Origin: Hydra vulgaris
Lineage: Eukaryota > Cnidaria > Hydrozoa > Anthoathecata > Hydridae
Direction of reading: 5' to 3'
NCBI RefSeq assembly: GCF_038396675.1
Contig: NC_088933.1
Location: 41,914,001 to 41,978,000 of the forward strand
Length of the DNA: 64,000 nt
Both the position numbers and the translations under genes were made by a program. This document shows, piece by piece, positions 1-16,920 of the stretch (the stretch's first letter is position 1; every line of letters begins with the position of its first letter). The notes under the pieces were generated by a model. That model worked only from the letters and a program-made list of their open reading frames with translations, was not told the origin of the DNA and searched no databases.

Positions 1-23
1 AAATAAGTTATTGTTTATTTAAT

Positions 24-133
<110 letters not shown>

Positions 134-213
134 TATTAGTTTATAGTATTAAAGTTTCAGAAAGTTTAATCTGTATTGAATTTATTTGGGACAAACTGGA
201 TCTGTTTTTAGCA

Positions 214-250
214 TTTTATTGATATGTCTAACTTGGACATATCAATAAAA
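214..250. repeat. Perfect 15-bp inverted repeat (hairpin)
   Basis: Arms TTTTATTGATATGTC (214-228) and its exact complement (236-250) are separated by seven bases. It lies inside the minus-strand TIR element. Confidence 0.8.
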
Positions 251-437
251 CAAACTTCAACAGCTAAGGTTGTCAAAAAAGTCAGACATTAAAAAAACAT
301 CTTTTTTACAATCTCTCTTTCCAAAGAAACAATGCAGGGCATCTTGGTTTCTAAGGGATCTATTATATTTGTTCCACAACTATTAAAGAGCTTTGCTACA
401 GAAGCATTTTTGAAATTGAGACTGTTCTTAACATTCA

Positions 438-522
438 CGATTCATAAGATCAATGTTCATAATATGGGCGGTTCATAATATTGTCAGTTCATAATATTAT
501 CAGTTCATAAGTTCAACAATTT
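438..522. repeat. Short degenerate tandem repeat
   Basis: About four copies of a 16-18 base unit around GTTCATAATATTGTCA. No coding function is apparent. Confidence 0.6.
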
Positions 523-1329
523 ATAATAAGTAAAACTTAGCACAATAATAAACAAGTCATTAAAAATTAATTAATGTTTTAAATTTGATTTAATTTTTTT
601 ATAAAAAGTTACTATGTGAGATTAACATTAATAATCCTTTGTTATGATATTAATAAATAGAACTTTAAAATGTACTTATAATTTAAAATCTAAAATTTAA
701 AATAAAAATTAATAGCAAAAATTATATTAATTACAAACACACATTTTAAATGAAAATAAAACTGAGAAGACATCTAATTTATAGAAATTCTGTCATTATT
801 GCTCAGTGTCAAACAATCGTTGATAATACAATAATCATTGATAATACAATAACAACATGACAAAAAGTTATAACAAGTTTGATCACCATACTTGGTATAA
901 AAAATAAAAAATAACATAACATTTAATATATACATTTTCAATAGTTTCTCAAAGTTTTTATAGATTTTCAAGATTATTGATCAAAAACACACAGTTTTAT
1001 ATACTGGCACACCAAAATATTAATAATACAGCAAAAAAAATCAACAGGAAGTTCTTTAGCTCTTTAGATAACTTTTTCACAACATGTCAAATGAAGTGTT
1101 GACATCTTTCTAATTTTTTTAAAATTGCTTTTTTCTGACTATCAAAATTGAAATTTTAACAAAAAATACTTGATCTGAATTGTGATATGATCATGCTATT
1201 AAAATAACAATAAAAAAACATCATCTTATATTTGAATTTTTTTTCCTGACTAACTATTATATAAACTTGGTATTATTTTCTGTGAGGTGCCTCATATATG
1301 TATGTATACATATACACACACAGATATAT

Positions 1330-3383
1330 GAGGCGCCTCACAGGAAAAGGTACCAAGTCTTAGTTTCTAGTTACAGAGATATTTGACACAATAGTTAGTC
1401 AGGTCAAAAAATTCAAAAATTAGATGATTGTTTTTTTTTATAGTTTTATCATATTACAATACATATTAGGTGTTTTTTTGTGAAAAAAAATTTTTGGTAG
1501 TTGCAAAACAGGATTTTTTTTAAATGTGGAAAAGGTACCAACTCTTCATCGTAAAGAACTCCTTGTTAATTATTTTTTATGCTGTATTATTAACGTTTTA
1601 GCGTGCCAGTATATAATACTTTTTATTTTTGATCAATAATCGTTGAAAATCCTAAGAAGTTATTGAAAATATAACTTATTTGTATGTTATTTATTAACCA
1701 TTTAAATCGAGTATGGTGACCAAATATTTTATTAAATTTTTTGTTATGTTTTTAATCGTAGTACCAACAATTATTGATTGATAAAACAGTTATTAGATTA
1801 AATGAAGAAATAATTTTAAATATGCTTTTCTTTGTTGAATTCCTTTTAACAGGTGCTACTTTAGAAGCAAATTGATTTGAAATGCTGACGTAATAAGCCC
1901 GCTTAATTCATAAATGTAACTATGTATTGCGGTTTTTTTGTATTTAAATAGAAGTGCATGACAGCAATGTTCATACACACCAAGTTAATTATAACAAATA
2001 AACAACTATTTGTTGCAAAATTTCTGCTAGTATTTCAAACCATCGATGAGTATGATTCATCACTACCTTGCTGAACATAAATGTCCTATCAAAGATAACC
2101 TGTATTGCCATGCTGACAATTGCGTAGGGCAAAATAAAAACAACATTGTAATGCAGTATTTCTCTTGAAGAGTAGCTGTTGGGTTAAACTAAAAAATAAC
2201 TAATATGTTTTTACCTGTCGGTCACACAAAATTCTCTCCAAATGCAGGATTTGGGATTCTGAAATCCAAGTTTCGGCGAAGTGAAGTAGCTTCGGTCAAA
2301 GAGTTTGCTGCATGCATAGAAGCTAGTACTCCAATTTCAAAATTGAATAAATCAATCATCGTCAGTGATAAGAATGGTTCAATTTTTGTTCCAACATATG
2401 ATTGGTAAGAACAGCTTTCACCTAATTTTAAAATGATAATATCAAGAAATGACACTCTTTCACATTTCAATTTGATAAACCTGGAGTGATTACTTGTAAG
2501 ATTGATTCGGACAGTGCGGAGGTATATGGCAACACCAACTCATCTCAAAAATTACCACGCCACAAATAGTACAACCTAAACTTTTCTACCAGAAAGACAA
2601 TGATATCGCTACGATAGCATCCAAACTTTTGTCCCAGAACGCAGAAAAGATTTAATTTGTCCAAAACCACAAGTTGACAGGATAATGTTTGCCCAGGTTT
2701 TTAATTTTTTAACCTACCATCATTACAAGAATTAAAATACGGATATATTTGACTTAATATTTAGGCTTTGAACAATGAAAACATCACTAATTATCTTAAA
2801 TTATTTTTTATTGCTAGGTCAGAGCAGCAAATGTTCATGAAACAGTTCAAGAAATGGTTGGCAATCTAGATTTTTCGATGGGTTTGCCTCCGGTTAAAAG
2901 AAAGCTGTCCACAAGTTCTTACTGCAAACAAGTTGGACATAAATAAAATGCTAAAAACAGTTCCAGTTTGCCCCAAACAAAAAGCAGATTTTGACAAAAT
3001 TTTGTATTTAGTTAAGAATTGGTACCTTTTTGATTTTTCAGATATGTTTCTATTTTTTTATTTTTAAAGAGCTACTGAAATTTATTTGATGTGAAAATTT
3101 GTACCCATAATCTAAACTGTATTATGCATTTAAAAACAGAAAATAATCACTAACTTTTTCATCAAACTGAATTTATAACATTTTTAAATTATGCGAACTT
3201 TCAACTTTAATTTTCTCAAAAATGCTATTCCGGTTGTTGTCCTGCACAAACAGCTATAACTTGGTCAAAAATAAAGATATTTAGTTAAATTTTTTTTCTT
3301 TTTGATCATTTTTCTTTCTATTAAACAGTAGTGCTAATAACTCCATTTCTAATACTTGGTCCCTTATCCTGTGAGGTGCCTCA
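1330..3383 (+). mobile_element. TIR DNA transposon carrying a DUF7869-like relic
   Basis: The left end, GAGGCGCCTCACAGG followed by CCAAGT (from 1330), is the inverse of the right end, ACTTGG followed by CCTGTGAGGTGCCTC (to 3383). This gives imperfect terminal inverted repeats of about 36 bases that include flanking ATATAT. The GAGGYGCCTC core is itself palindromic. The element is about 2.05 kb and contains one protein relic at 2046-2700. TA-rich sequence on both sides fits a TA-type target, but the microsatellite context hides the exact duplication. The superfamily is not known to me. The alternative is that 150-3383 is one larger rearranged element. Confidence 0.6.
2046..2700 (+). pseudogene. 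Transposon-encoded DUF7869-like protein, degenerate
   Basis: One frame from 2046 to 2408 reads through two internal stops (TGA near 2166 and a TAA near 2190) and contains HADNCVGQNKNN, then LPVGHTKFSPNAGFG and KFRRSEV. From family knowledge, the HxDNCxGQNKN and GHTKF signatures resemble the DUF7869 proteins that are abundant in animal genomes and look transposon-derived with an RNase H-like fold. Further shifted fragments follow: DKPGVITCKIDSDS near 2480 and PERxKDLICPKPQVDR near 2635. The asparagine and aspartate-rich motif may be catalytic, but that is inference. No intact start or stop can be assigned, so this is a dead copy. Confidence 0.6.
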
Positions 3384-3418
3384 TATATATATATATATAA
3401 ATATATATATATATAAAT

Positions 3419-3510
<92 letters not shown>
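3383..3510. repeat. (TA)n microsatellite with TATAAA interruptions
   Basis: A TA tract starting directly at the right end of the TIR element, with three regularly spaced AAATATATAT interruptions at its start. Confidence 0.95.
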
Positions 3511-3511
<1 letters not shown>

Positions 3512-3854
3512 ATTATCTGAATATAAGGAGTTTCAAAAATGGTAAATATAAAATATAATTGAAGTCATAAAATTGATAACAAGTTTTTTAAAGATACAAC
3601 AGGGTTAATAATATTATATAACACAAAAAATAATCAATAGAAGAACCTGTAAAGTTTTTATGAACTGATGACAAGTGTCATTTGGCAAGGTTTAATTGTT
3701 TATTCATATTAATTTTTCCCAACCTATGTGAAAACTTTCTTAGGGTTTTATGTTTAATTTCCTGAAGGCAAGTTAGAGTTGATATCTGAATCATACATAG
3801 TTAGTGTAATAACTCTTTGAGAGAAGATGCTTATGAATATGATAATTTATAATA

Positions 3855-5432
3855 CAGCTATTCACAAAAGTCTAAACGATTACAGAATTTTAAGATCTAA
3901 TCTTCGGGTTTTTTTTGAATAAAAATCTAACAGAAATAGATATCAAAATATTTTTTTTTTCCAATTTGGTAAATAGGTTATTTGTTAATAGAATAAAAAA
4001 AAGTAGGTTTCGACTCATCACTGTTTACTCAGAAATACAAATTAAGTGATACAAATGAAAAAAAAAAGAGGTATCACAAAAGTTTAAACGATTTTAAAGG
4101 ATCAATTATTTGCTAATTGATTGATAAATCCGGTGCGAAAATTTTTTTTATTTTTAAATAAAGTTAAAATAAGTAGTTTACAATCAAAAAATTCATCACA
4201 ACATCATCAGGCAGCTTTTAATTCAATAAAAAGCAACTTAAAATATTGTAAATTTTAAATTGATTTCGATTGCGTGCAAATAGGTCAAAAATCAGTTTCT
4301 AGTGAGATCAAGTGACAAGTTATTGGTATGGCGAGGACAAAAAATCACACAAACATTCAAATAGGCAAAATACTTCATGTTTCTGAATATTGCGTTCGAA
4401 AAACCATCAAAACCTGGGAACTTATCAAGGACAACTCCGACATGCTGCGTACTGGGAGATCATCCAAACTCAGCAACTGTGACAAAAGTGATATATTCAG
4501 AATGAGCAGAGAAAACTCTAGACTCAGCTACAAAAAGCTAGCACAAATCTTTAATGAGTCAAAAAATAATCCAAAAGTTAGCAGAGAGCTTGTGAGACAA
4601 ACATTGTTGGACAATGTTCGTCTATTGGAGCATACATAGCTGCTAGAAAACCTATTCTTTCAATCATGGATAAACGTAAACAGCGAGTGTGGTCCAAAGA
4701 AAGGCTGGGTCGGCATCTGGGGATGTTTTTCTCACAAAGGTATAGGCTTCTGTGAGCTGTACGAAAGCCGAATTAATCAATACACCTACAAGAACACATT
4801 GGAAACGTGTTTAGTTCTATCAATCAAACACTTGTATGGCAGAAGCAAGCAATTCATTTTTCAACAAGACGGCGCTTCAGCTCACACAGCTCACTCAATC
4901 AAAGAATATTTTTTGGAAAAAAAGTTCAATGTGATACCCTGGTGCCCTAGATCACCAGATCTCAACCCAATTGAAAATAGTTGGTCTTGCATCGAGAATC
5001 AACTAACATACCATGAAATTCAATCAACTCAGCATTTGAAGCATCTTTTGAATGAGTACTGGCTGAAGGTACTTTGCATGATGTGCATGAAATTAGTTGA
5101 ATCAATGCATAAACGAGTTTATCTTTGCTATAAAAACAAAGGAGGACACTTTAAATATTATTTTGCTTTTTTTTTCATTTTTTGTTCGAATGTTGCAATT
5201 CGTTTAAACTTTTGTGCTTCTTATTTTTCCTAAAATTTTTTAATTGTTTTTTTTCTAACTAAATATTAAAATTTTTATAATATGTTCATATTTATTTTAA
5301 AGCTAATCAATTTTTCTTTAATAAATAAAAAAATTAATTCTACAATATCATTTTACAGTTTTTTTTTATTAAACAATAACCAAACATACTTGATAAAAGT
5401 TCTACAATCGTTTAAACTTTTGTGAATAGCTG
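3855..5432 (+). mobile_element. Tc1-like transposon with outer and inner repeats
   Basis: The ends CAGCTATTCACAAAAGT (3855) and ACTTTTGTGAATAGCTG (to 5432) are inverted and flanked by TA on both sides (3853-3854 and 5433-5434), the Tc1/mariner target duplication. The core CACAAAAGTTTAAACGA recurs inside at about 4075-4094 and, inverted, at about 5200-5218, so each end has two copies some 200 bases apart. That is the IR/DR layout known from some Tc1 elements. Length is 1578 bp. The transposase inside is broken. Confidence 0.88.
4328..5233 (+). pseudogene. Tc1-like transposase (DD34E), internally deleted
   Basis: The first open part (4328-4639) begins MARTKNHTNIQIGKIL and holds the paired-like helix-turn-helix DNA-binding region with a degenerate GRPR-like hook (RTGRSSKLS). 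After frame changes near 4640-4700 the frame resumes at GWVGIWGCFSHKG. The second part (4799-5233) has the second catalytic Asp in FQQDGASAHTA and the Glu in SPDLNPIENSW, 34 residues apart as in Tc1 enzymes. The segment with the first catalytic Asp is missing between about 4690 and 4705, so the protein cannot catalyse transposition. The true C-terminus is probably near 5140, before the inner repeat. Confidence 0.85.
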
Positions 5433-5559
5433 TATATATGAATATGAGAATTTTTATCTCTCCAGTTTATTGAGTTAAGTTTTTATTTCTTTTTTTACTG
5501 TCGTGTTCTTCAATTTCTTAAAACATCTTTACAGTACATAAAGGTGTTAAATATTACTA

Positions 5560-6220
5560 ACCATTGTCACTACCTAATTGTTTCAATCTATATTTTAGGA
5601 ATGTTTGTGGTCTTTGCAAAATTGAAAAAACATCTTGCAAAATACCTCTTGCAATATTCACCAGACTTACTTGCTTTTTGTGAGTCTAATTTGATTTTGG
5701 CTGTTTCTTCCTCTGAATCTCAGTGCTGATGGCTATTATCTGTTGCAAAAACTTCAATAGTCAGGTTCTTGGCTTGAGCATATACTTACACATCAATTCT
5801 TTCATTTGTTTCTATTCAAATCAAGTTTGAATTGTCTGACCATTCTTTTATGGGCTTCTAACTCCTCTTCATTCAATCACTTTTCTCTTTGTCTTCTCAA
5901 GACTGCACTCACGCTCAAGACTAAAAACCTTCTGATGTTATTTTTGATCAAATAGACCTATCTCTTTTTATTGCTAAACCATTTTTTATTAGTGGCTTTA
6001 ATGCTTATCACACTAAATTGATTGGTTCAAGCACCACTAACCCTGCTGGTGTTAAAGTTCATACTTTTTGTATTTCTAAATCTTTTACTTTTGAATTTGA
6101 CTTTTGTATTTCTAAATCTTTGAATCTTTAACTTTGTGACTTGTTTTTCAGAAAACCCTAATCAGTTACTTTCACTCTTTAATTTGTGTTGCATCATTAT
6201 AACAACATTGCAACAACTTT
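5560..6220 (+). pseudogene. LINE endonuclease domain relic
   Basis: The stretch around 5640 reads YLLQYSPDLLAFCESNL and one near 5990 reads FISGFNAYHTKLIGSS. Both line up with the endonuclease of the LINE at 49378 (YLLQSSPDLLALCETNL and VVVGDFNAHHSEWLGSS). The family is an APE-type endonuclease of non-LTR retrotransposons. The frame changes many times and no RT part follows, so it is a truncated old copy. Confidence 0.75.
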
Positions 6221-6224
6221 CTTT

Positions 6225-7570
6225 TGATAGTAGATAAGATAGTCTTCTCTCTATTATAAGCCTAAGCCTAAGCCTAACCTATCTCTCTATTATAAGCCTA
6301 AGACTCAAGTCTTTACTTCCCAAATTTTTATATCTCATCTTGAGATATCAAAAAACTTACCATTAATTCAATATTTCTTTGTTACACAATGTAATATTGA
6401 TATTAAATTGAGAAAGTCAAAATACAATATATATTTTAGGAGAGAGAGAAAAGAAAGAAATTTTCCTAATTTTTTATAATAATTAGGAGATTGAAAGTTT
6501 TTTGTATATTCGTTAAATTTTATTGTTAAATTTTCAAGATACAAGCCACTCTTTTAATCAAACTATAGGCTTTCACTTTTTTCTATTAAATTTTTTGATA
6601 CAAAAATTGCATCAAACACTGCATTTACAAAGATTTCAAAATGTAATTTTAGCAGGTTAAAAAAATAAGTCTTTAATTTATTGACTGTTGTATAAATATA
6701 ATGGTCCCATTATTATTTCCTGTATTACTTGCTTTTGTACTAAAGAAATATCCTGCAAGTAGTTTCTTAATGAACTTAACTACCTGCTTTCCCATCAAAA
6801 TACCAGTTCTAGGAGTATCTCATAATAGTTTCCTAATATCCACAACTGATATCCATTCACACCTGTCTCCATCAACACACAGCAATATTTTGAAATTAAA
6901 ATGTGTATCCTAGTGGAGCCAATGGTTGAAGATTTTTTCTTATTGCAATTGAAAGAGGATATAGTTTGAGGGTAGTAGTATGTTCACAGAATGTAGTTTT
7001 AACTTCCATTCTAAAAGCTTGTCACAATTGTTTTAGATCAATACCAGTTGCAGCTAGGGTTGGTATGACAATTATCATTAGTTGTCAAGATGTTGTTTTG
7101 GTTTGGCCTAATACTGCAATTAAAGGGTTGATTGTCAAAAATACAACAAATGAACCCTGTTATTGATAGTTGACTATTGCTTAAAGTAGAATGTTATGAA
7201 TGTTTTGGATAAGTAATGGCTTTTTGTTTTTAAATGGACATTTTTAGATTTGTTATTCAATGAAAATCTGAATTATAATCCTTTAAATAATTTCTTTGTG
7301 CTATTGCTGACGGTTCTTCAAGCGTTTTCTGTATTTAACAATGGCATGCTTGTATTTTAAGTTTTCTTATAAAAAATTAATTTATAGGTGGTGAAATTTT
7401 CCTCACAGCCTCAAATAAATAATTCAGTAGCAGAAATCCTACTTCTGTGCTGACTCTTTAACAAGAAACTTCTAATATATCAATAATTTAATATAAATAG
7501 GTGAACAAATGTAATAAAGGGTTGCAAAATTTTTATAATTTAAATTATAAAAATAAATTTAAAAAAAATT
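6225..7570. other. Unassigned AT-rich interval with a minus-strand coding-like stretch
   Basis: A short CCTAAG-type duplication lies at 6255-6310. On the minus strand, 6912 down to 6700 reads with one stop as a peptide containing ILLCVDGDRCEWISVVDI and, after the stop, GKQVVKFIKKLLAGYFF. I do not recognise it; a BEN-like end is possible but weak. The open frame at 6966-7166 has no recognisable similarity. Nothing else is seen. Confidence 0.4.
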
Positions 7571-7574
7571 TATG

Positions 7575-7610
<36 letters not shown>

Positions 7611-7673
7611 TGTATGTATGTATGTATGTATGTATGTATGTATGTATGTATGTATGTATGTATATATATATAT
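7571..7673. repeat. (TATG)n microsatellite
   Basis: About 20 TATG units ending in a short TA run that directly borders the hAT element. Confidence 0.95.
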
Positions 7674-10600
7674 TAGGGGTGCACCGATGCCTACTTTTGG
7701 CAGATGCCGATGGGTACAGGCCGATACTGATGCAGCGGCCCTGAAATCAAATAAGTAGTATATATTGGATATATAATGGAATTATATACTGGAATGGAAA
7801 TGCTAGGCTTCCATTTCAGTGAAAATGAAAACAACATTTTTTAAGTCTTATTGTTGATTTTTATTTTCCGCCTTTTCTCTTATTAATTATTAGAGATTTA
7901 AAAGTATTAATTATTAATTAATACTTTTAATGAAGAGCTCGTTTTCTAAATATTAAGCTACGTCATTCTGTTTGAATTAAAACAATTTTTTTTTTTTTTT
8001 TATAAAGAAAGTTTTTATAAAGTCATTACTTCAAATAACTAGCAAATTTTAAGCAAATGTTTGTACGAAATTAAATTATATAACATTTCTTATATTGAAC
8101 GTTTACTTATTAAGCGCTTTTAATTTAATAATAAACTTGTTTTTAATTTAACTTTAATGTAAATATAATGAAATATTTTAATAGTAAAGAATAACTGCAA
8201 GAGTTTCGAATCAATCAACTTTCTCTTTCAATTCTCATTCATTCAAAGTTTATGTAAACTTTTATTTTCTAAAAAAAGAGTGAAAATGCAAAAAAAATTA
8301 CTAAGAAGTTTAAAATGCTACTTTATCATTCATTCAAAGTAACACAAAAAAATTTCTTTTATTCTACGCTTCTAGCACGTAATGAAATAAAGACTTTTCA
8401 TTATTAACATAGATTAAATTTTGAGATAAAAATAAATTGGAAATAAATCATCAATGAACAAAGCAACTAAAAGTCCAATTTGGGACTATTTTGATATTGA
8501 CGAAAACAGTGGTTCAAAGGTATTTTATAAATTTTGAAAAATGAAAATATCAAGAGGAGGCATATCTGGCAAAAAAATGACAACATCCAATTTAAGACGA
8601 CATATGAATACAAAACATGTAAAAGTTTTCCAGAAGATCTAAAAGGTTTCAAAAAAATTAACACAGAAAGAAAAAGCTATGTTAATGGATCTACTTTAAC
8701 CTGTAAAGAGAATGATAACAGCAAAGATTCCTTTAACAATAGTGTAACAGTTACAGTTATTCTAGACCAAAAACATCAACCTAAGCTTGAAGATATTATT
8801 AATAAGCATAAGAAATAGACATCAAGTGAGCAAAGAGCTCAAAAAATAACTCTGCTCATCGGAGAAATGATATGCTAGACATTCAGCCATATTCTTTAGT
8901 TATAGATCAAGGATTTAACAAACTAATTATGCATCTTGAACCTAGGTATACCATGCCCTCTAGAAAACAAATGACCGAAACAGTTGTTCCTCTAATTTAT
9001 GAAAAAATGAAAATACGAAATATGAATGATATAGCAAAAGCGGATTTTTTGAGTTTCACTACTGATGTATGGACTGCACATCACAATATTCTAAACTTAT
9101 ATTCTTTAACAGCACACTGGATAAACTCAGAGTTTAATTCTATGACAGCTGTGCTTCAACTTAAAAAAAATGACAGGCTCTCATACAGGTATAAAGATAT
9201 CAAAATTTCTAAAGGGTTCTTTAAATGAATGGAAAATGCCAACTAACAAAGTGTACTTTGTCCTCTCAGACAATGCTGCTAATTTGAAATTAGCCATAAA
9301 AGAAGCTGGTTTAGAAAAAAATTCTCTAAGTTGCATAATCCACACTCTTCAACTTTGTATAACCGATAAGCTTTTTAAGCAGTAAACAATTTTGAATGAT
9401 CTTATAGCTAAGGCTAGAAAAATTGTCACACTTTCACCATTCTTCATCCTCCATGGATATGCTACATGAAATTCAACAACAACTAAAGTTACCCCTAAAT
9501 TCACTTATACAAGATGTAGTTACAAGATGGAACTCAACATTTTACACGCTAGAAAGGCTAGTTGAACAAAAAACCTCACTAACATTTTTTATTAGAAATC
9601 AAAAGTGCAATGCCTCTAATCTTACAGAAGACTATTAGCTGAGACTATAAGGTTATTAGCTGAGACGCTTATCTTAGTTTCAAAGCATTTTGAGGCGGCT
9701 ACACTAGAAATGAGTGAAAACAGGGCATCAGTGTCTCAAATTGTTTCATTTGTAGTTTCAATGGAAGCGTACCTAGCCTATGCTTCAGAAAATGCAGGTG
9801 AAATAAAAACTGTAATAGAAGAGTTGAAAAAAGATTTTATTTCAAGGTGTTCCAGCTATAAATATACTAAAAACTTGAACATTTCTACAGTTTTTGATCC
9901 AAGATTCAAACTGAGTTATGTCATATCAGATGAGGAGAAAGAGACTACAAACTCAAATATTCTAGAACAATACATGAACCTAAATAAAATGGATATTACA
10001 AAAAGCCTTATAACTACCGACAACATAACTCAATCAGACGATGAAACAAACGCTTCATCTGAATCAACCCAAGTATCTAGCTCTCCACTTAAAAAATTAA
10101 AAATGGCAGAAAGCATATACAATTTTTATCAAATTTCAAAAACAACACTTGAATTAACAAAATCAACGAAAGTGAAGAACTGTCTAAAACTTACAACAGA
10201 GGCACAAATTTTGTTCTTATCTAGTTTATATTAAATTATCAAGGAAAAAACGTTTTTCCAAATTATTATAAATTATTATACAAATAATAGTTATGGAAAT
10301 AATATTGATAATATTCATTAATGGTTAATATTTTGAACAACAAAAATTAGGATTTTTTATTATAATTTGATTTTTTTATTTACTTACATTTCTTATAGAG
10401 TTGATGAAATAAACTTTTACTTTTCACTGCCTAATCTGCATCAAAAAGAATGTCCTTATAAATGGTGGGGAAATTACAAAGAAACATGTATAAAGAAACA
10501 CTCTAGTAGCAATAATATTTTAGACCTCTCATGCCTAGTAAAAAAATATTTAGGAGCTCTGCCTTCTCCTGTGTTCAGCAAAAGATTGTTTAGTACTGGG

Positions 10601-10994
10601 GGAAATATTTATGAATCGACGCAGTCCCGACTAACTGCAGAACATGGAGAATATCTAGCTTTTGTGCATGCAAATTGGAAATTTTTTGGAGAAATGGAAA
10701 CAAAAAAATAGATTCACAGCTTTATATAACATATTTTATTACTTTTCATAACATAAAAATTTATATTTCTTTCTAACATAACGCAATTTGTTCTATTATG
10801 CTTAAAATACTTTATGTTTATATTTTTTAAATTTGCATTTCTTGATTTTGAACTTCTCTCTTTGTATAGTTTGGATCCATAAGTTATAAATTAAATAAAA
10901 TTTAAAAAGTTTTCAAAACAATCAGCATTGGCCGATGGTTCTCAGGCTGATGCTGATGCTTCGGCTAAATGGTTGATGCATCGGTGCACCCCTA
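7674..10994 (+). mobile_element. hAT transposon, full length with TIRs
   Basis: Ends TAGGGGTGCACCGATGC (7674) and GCATCGGTGCACCCCTA (to 10994) are exact inverted repeats of typical hAT form. The eight bases on each side read ATATATAT, consistent with the 8-bp hAT target duplication, though the site is simple-sequence DNA. Total length is 3321 bp. It carries a BED-type hAT transposase with several disabling changes. The GCACCGATGCATCGG-type ends recur in the MITE at 20413-20831. Confidence 0.9.
8454..10711 (+). pseudogene. hAT transposase (BED finger, RNase H, dimerisation region)
   Basis: The reading starts at MNKATKSPIWDYFDID (8454), a BED zinc-finger start; the finger continues as TTSNLRRHMNTKH near 8600 but an early stop and loss of the expected Cys pair break it. 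Catalytic-domain pieces follow: DFLSFTTDVWTA (9040) with the first Asp, VLSDNAANLKLAIKEAG (9260) with the second, and VVTRWNSTFYTLERL (9520). FDPRFKLSYV (about 9895) leads to the C-terminal hAT dimerisation region at 10500-10700 (PVFSKRLFSTGGNIY, SRLTAEHGEYLAF). A gap between 10234 and 10395 could be an intron or an insertion. At least five frame or stop defects make it inactive. Confidence 0.88.
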
Positions 10995-11026
10995 ATATAT
11001 ATATATAATGTATATGTATATATATA

Positions 11027-11095
<69 letters not shown>

Positions 11096-11098
11096 TAT
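10995..11098. repeat. (TA)n microsatellite
   Basis: TA tract between the hAT right end and the small MITE at 11099. Confidence 0.95.
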
Positions 11099-11210
11099 GT
11101 ATATCAACCCTGGGAATTAGGGTCGGCATTCAGCAATGCCAACCTGAAAGTGTTTGAGGTCGGCAAATTATTGCTGACCTCATTTTTCCAAATTCCTAGG
11201 GTTGATATAC
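11099..11210. mobile_element. Small palindromic MITE, 112 bp
   Basis: Terminal 20-base inverted repeats (GTATATCAACCCTGGGAATT and the complement of AATTCCTAGGGTTGATATAC) differ at one base. Inside, GAGGTCGGCAA pairs with TTGCTGACCTC with one mismatch, and GGCATT pairs with AATGCC, giving two further stems. It is inserted in TA-rich DNA 72 bases before a PGS1 exon. No coding capacity. Confidence 0.75.
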
Positions 11211-11282
11211 ATATTATATATAATTTTAAATTTCTGAAGAAGTTATGTTTTGCAGTTGAAACTCTAAAATCCTTTTCTTTAG

Positions 11283-16502
<5,220 letters not shown>

Positions 16503-16675
16503 TAAGAACGTGTATGAACGACAGCAAAGCGTTTAAACGACCAGTTTTGTTATTCTATGTACGACATAGTATCTAGCAACATGTATAAACGATCAGTTTT
16601 GATAGGTTGTGTTAACATTATTGCATTTTTAAATTGTACAGATTTTTATGTCGGACGTAAAAATATTATACATAT

Positions 16676-16920
16676 TTTTTTTATTTTTTTATTTTGTTAT
16701 TCACCTCCTCAAGGCCGAGAAGGCCACTACAGACGAGGAGGTTACTTAATAGTGGTTATAACCCTCTCTAAACTCTATAACTCCGAAACACGAACCTTGA
16801 CGAACAAGGCCGCTGCGCGGAGAAACAAGTTGAGCGCGGTACTACCAGGGACGTGGTGGGGATCGAACTCGGAACCTCTCGCTTATGAAGCGAGCGCTTT
16901 ACCACTACACCACTACCGCA
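16676..16920 (-). mobile_element. tRNA-derived SINE, copy 2, 3' of PGS1
   Basis: The minus-strand head at 16920 reads GCGGTAGTGGTGTAGTGG, then the anticodon arm CTCGCTTCATAAGCGAG and GAGTTCGATCC, a near-canonical B box. The loop contains CAT, so a tRNA-Met-like source is possible. The body ends at a T-rich stretch (plus strand) at 16676-16696. It is the better preserved of the two copies and probably lies in the PGS1 3' UTR or just beyond. Confidence 0.87.

Larger units (their letters stand above)
150..1293 (-). mobile_element. Partial TIR DNA transposon, inverted copy
   Basis: The stretch 780-1293 is an imperfect reverse complement of 1330-1840. About 175-240 is the reverse complement of about 2930-2990 (shared words GCTAAAAACAG and CCAGTTTG). 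The terminal sequence TGTGAGGTGCCTC at 1281-1293 matches the right end of the plus-strand element at 3383. This copy therefore reads leftwards from 1293. Its central part does not visibly match the other copy, and its far end is lost at the TA tract. Minus-strand codons near 300-420 look protein-like but were not identified. Confidence 0.6.

Noticed and set aside
2222-2470. Minus-strand 82-residue frame
   Set aside because: Antisense to the DUF7869-like relic, whose plus-strand frame has clear motifs.
6255-6310. Telomere-like CCTAAG repeats
   Set aside because: Only a few imperfect units and not the TTAGGG-type sequence expected at animal telomeres; a local duplication explains them.
16848-16920. 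Functional tRNA-Met gene on the minus strand
   Set aside because: The anticodon arm is good, but the acceptor stem does not close convincingly and a diverged copy with the same body and A-rich tail lies at 14316-14541, so it is a SINE head.
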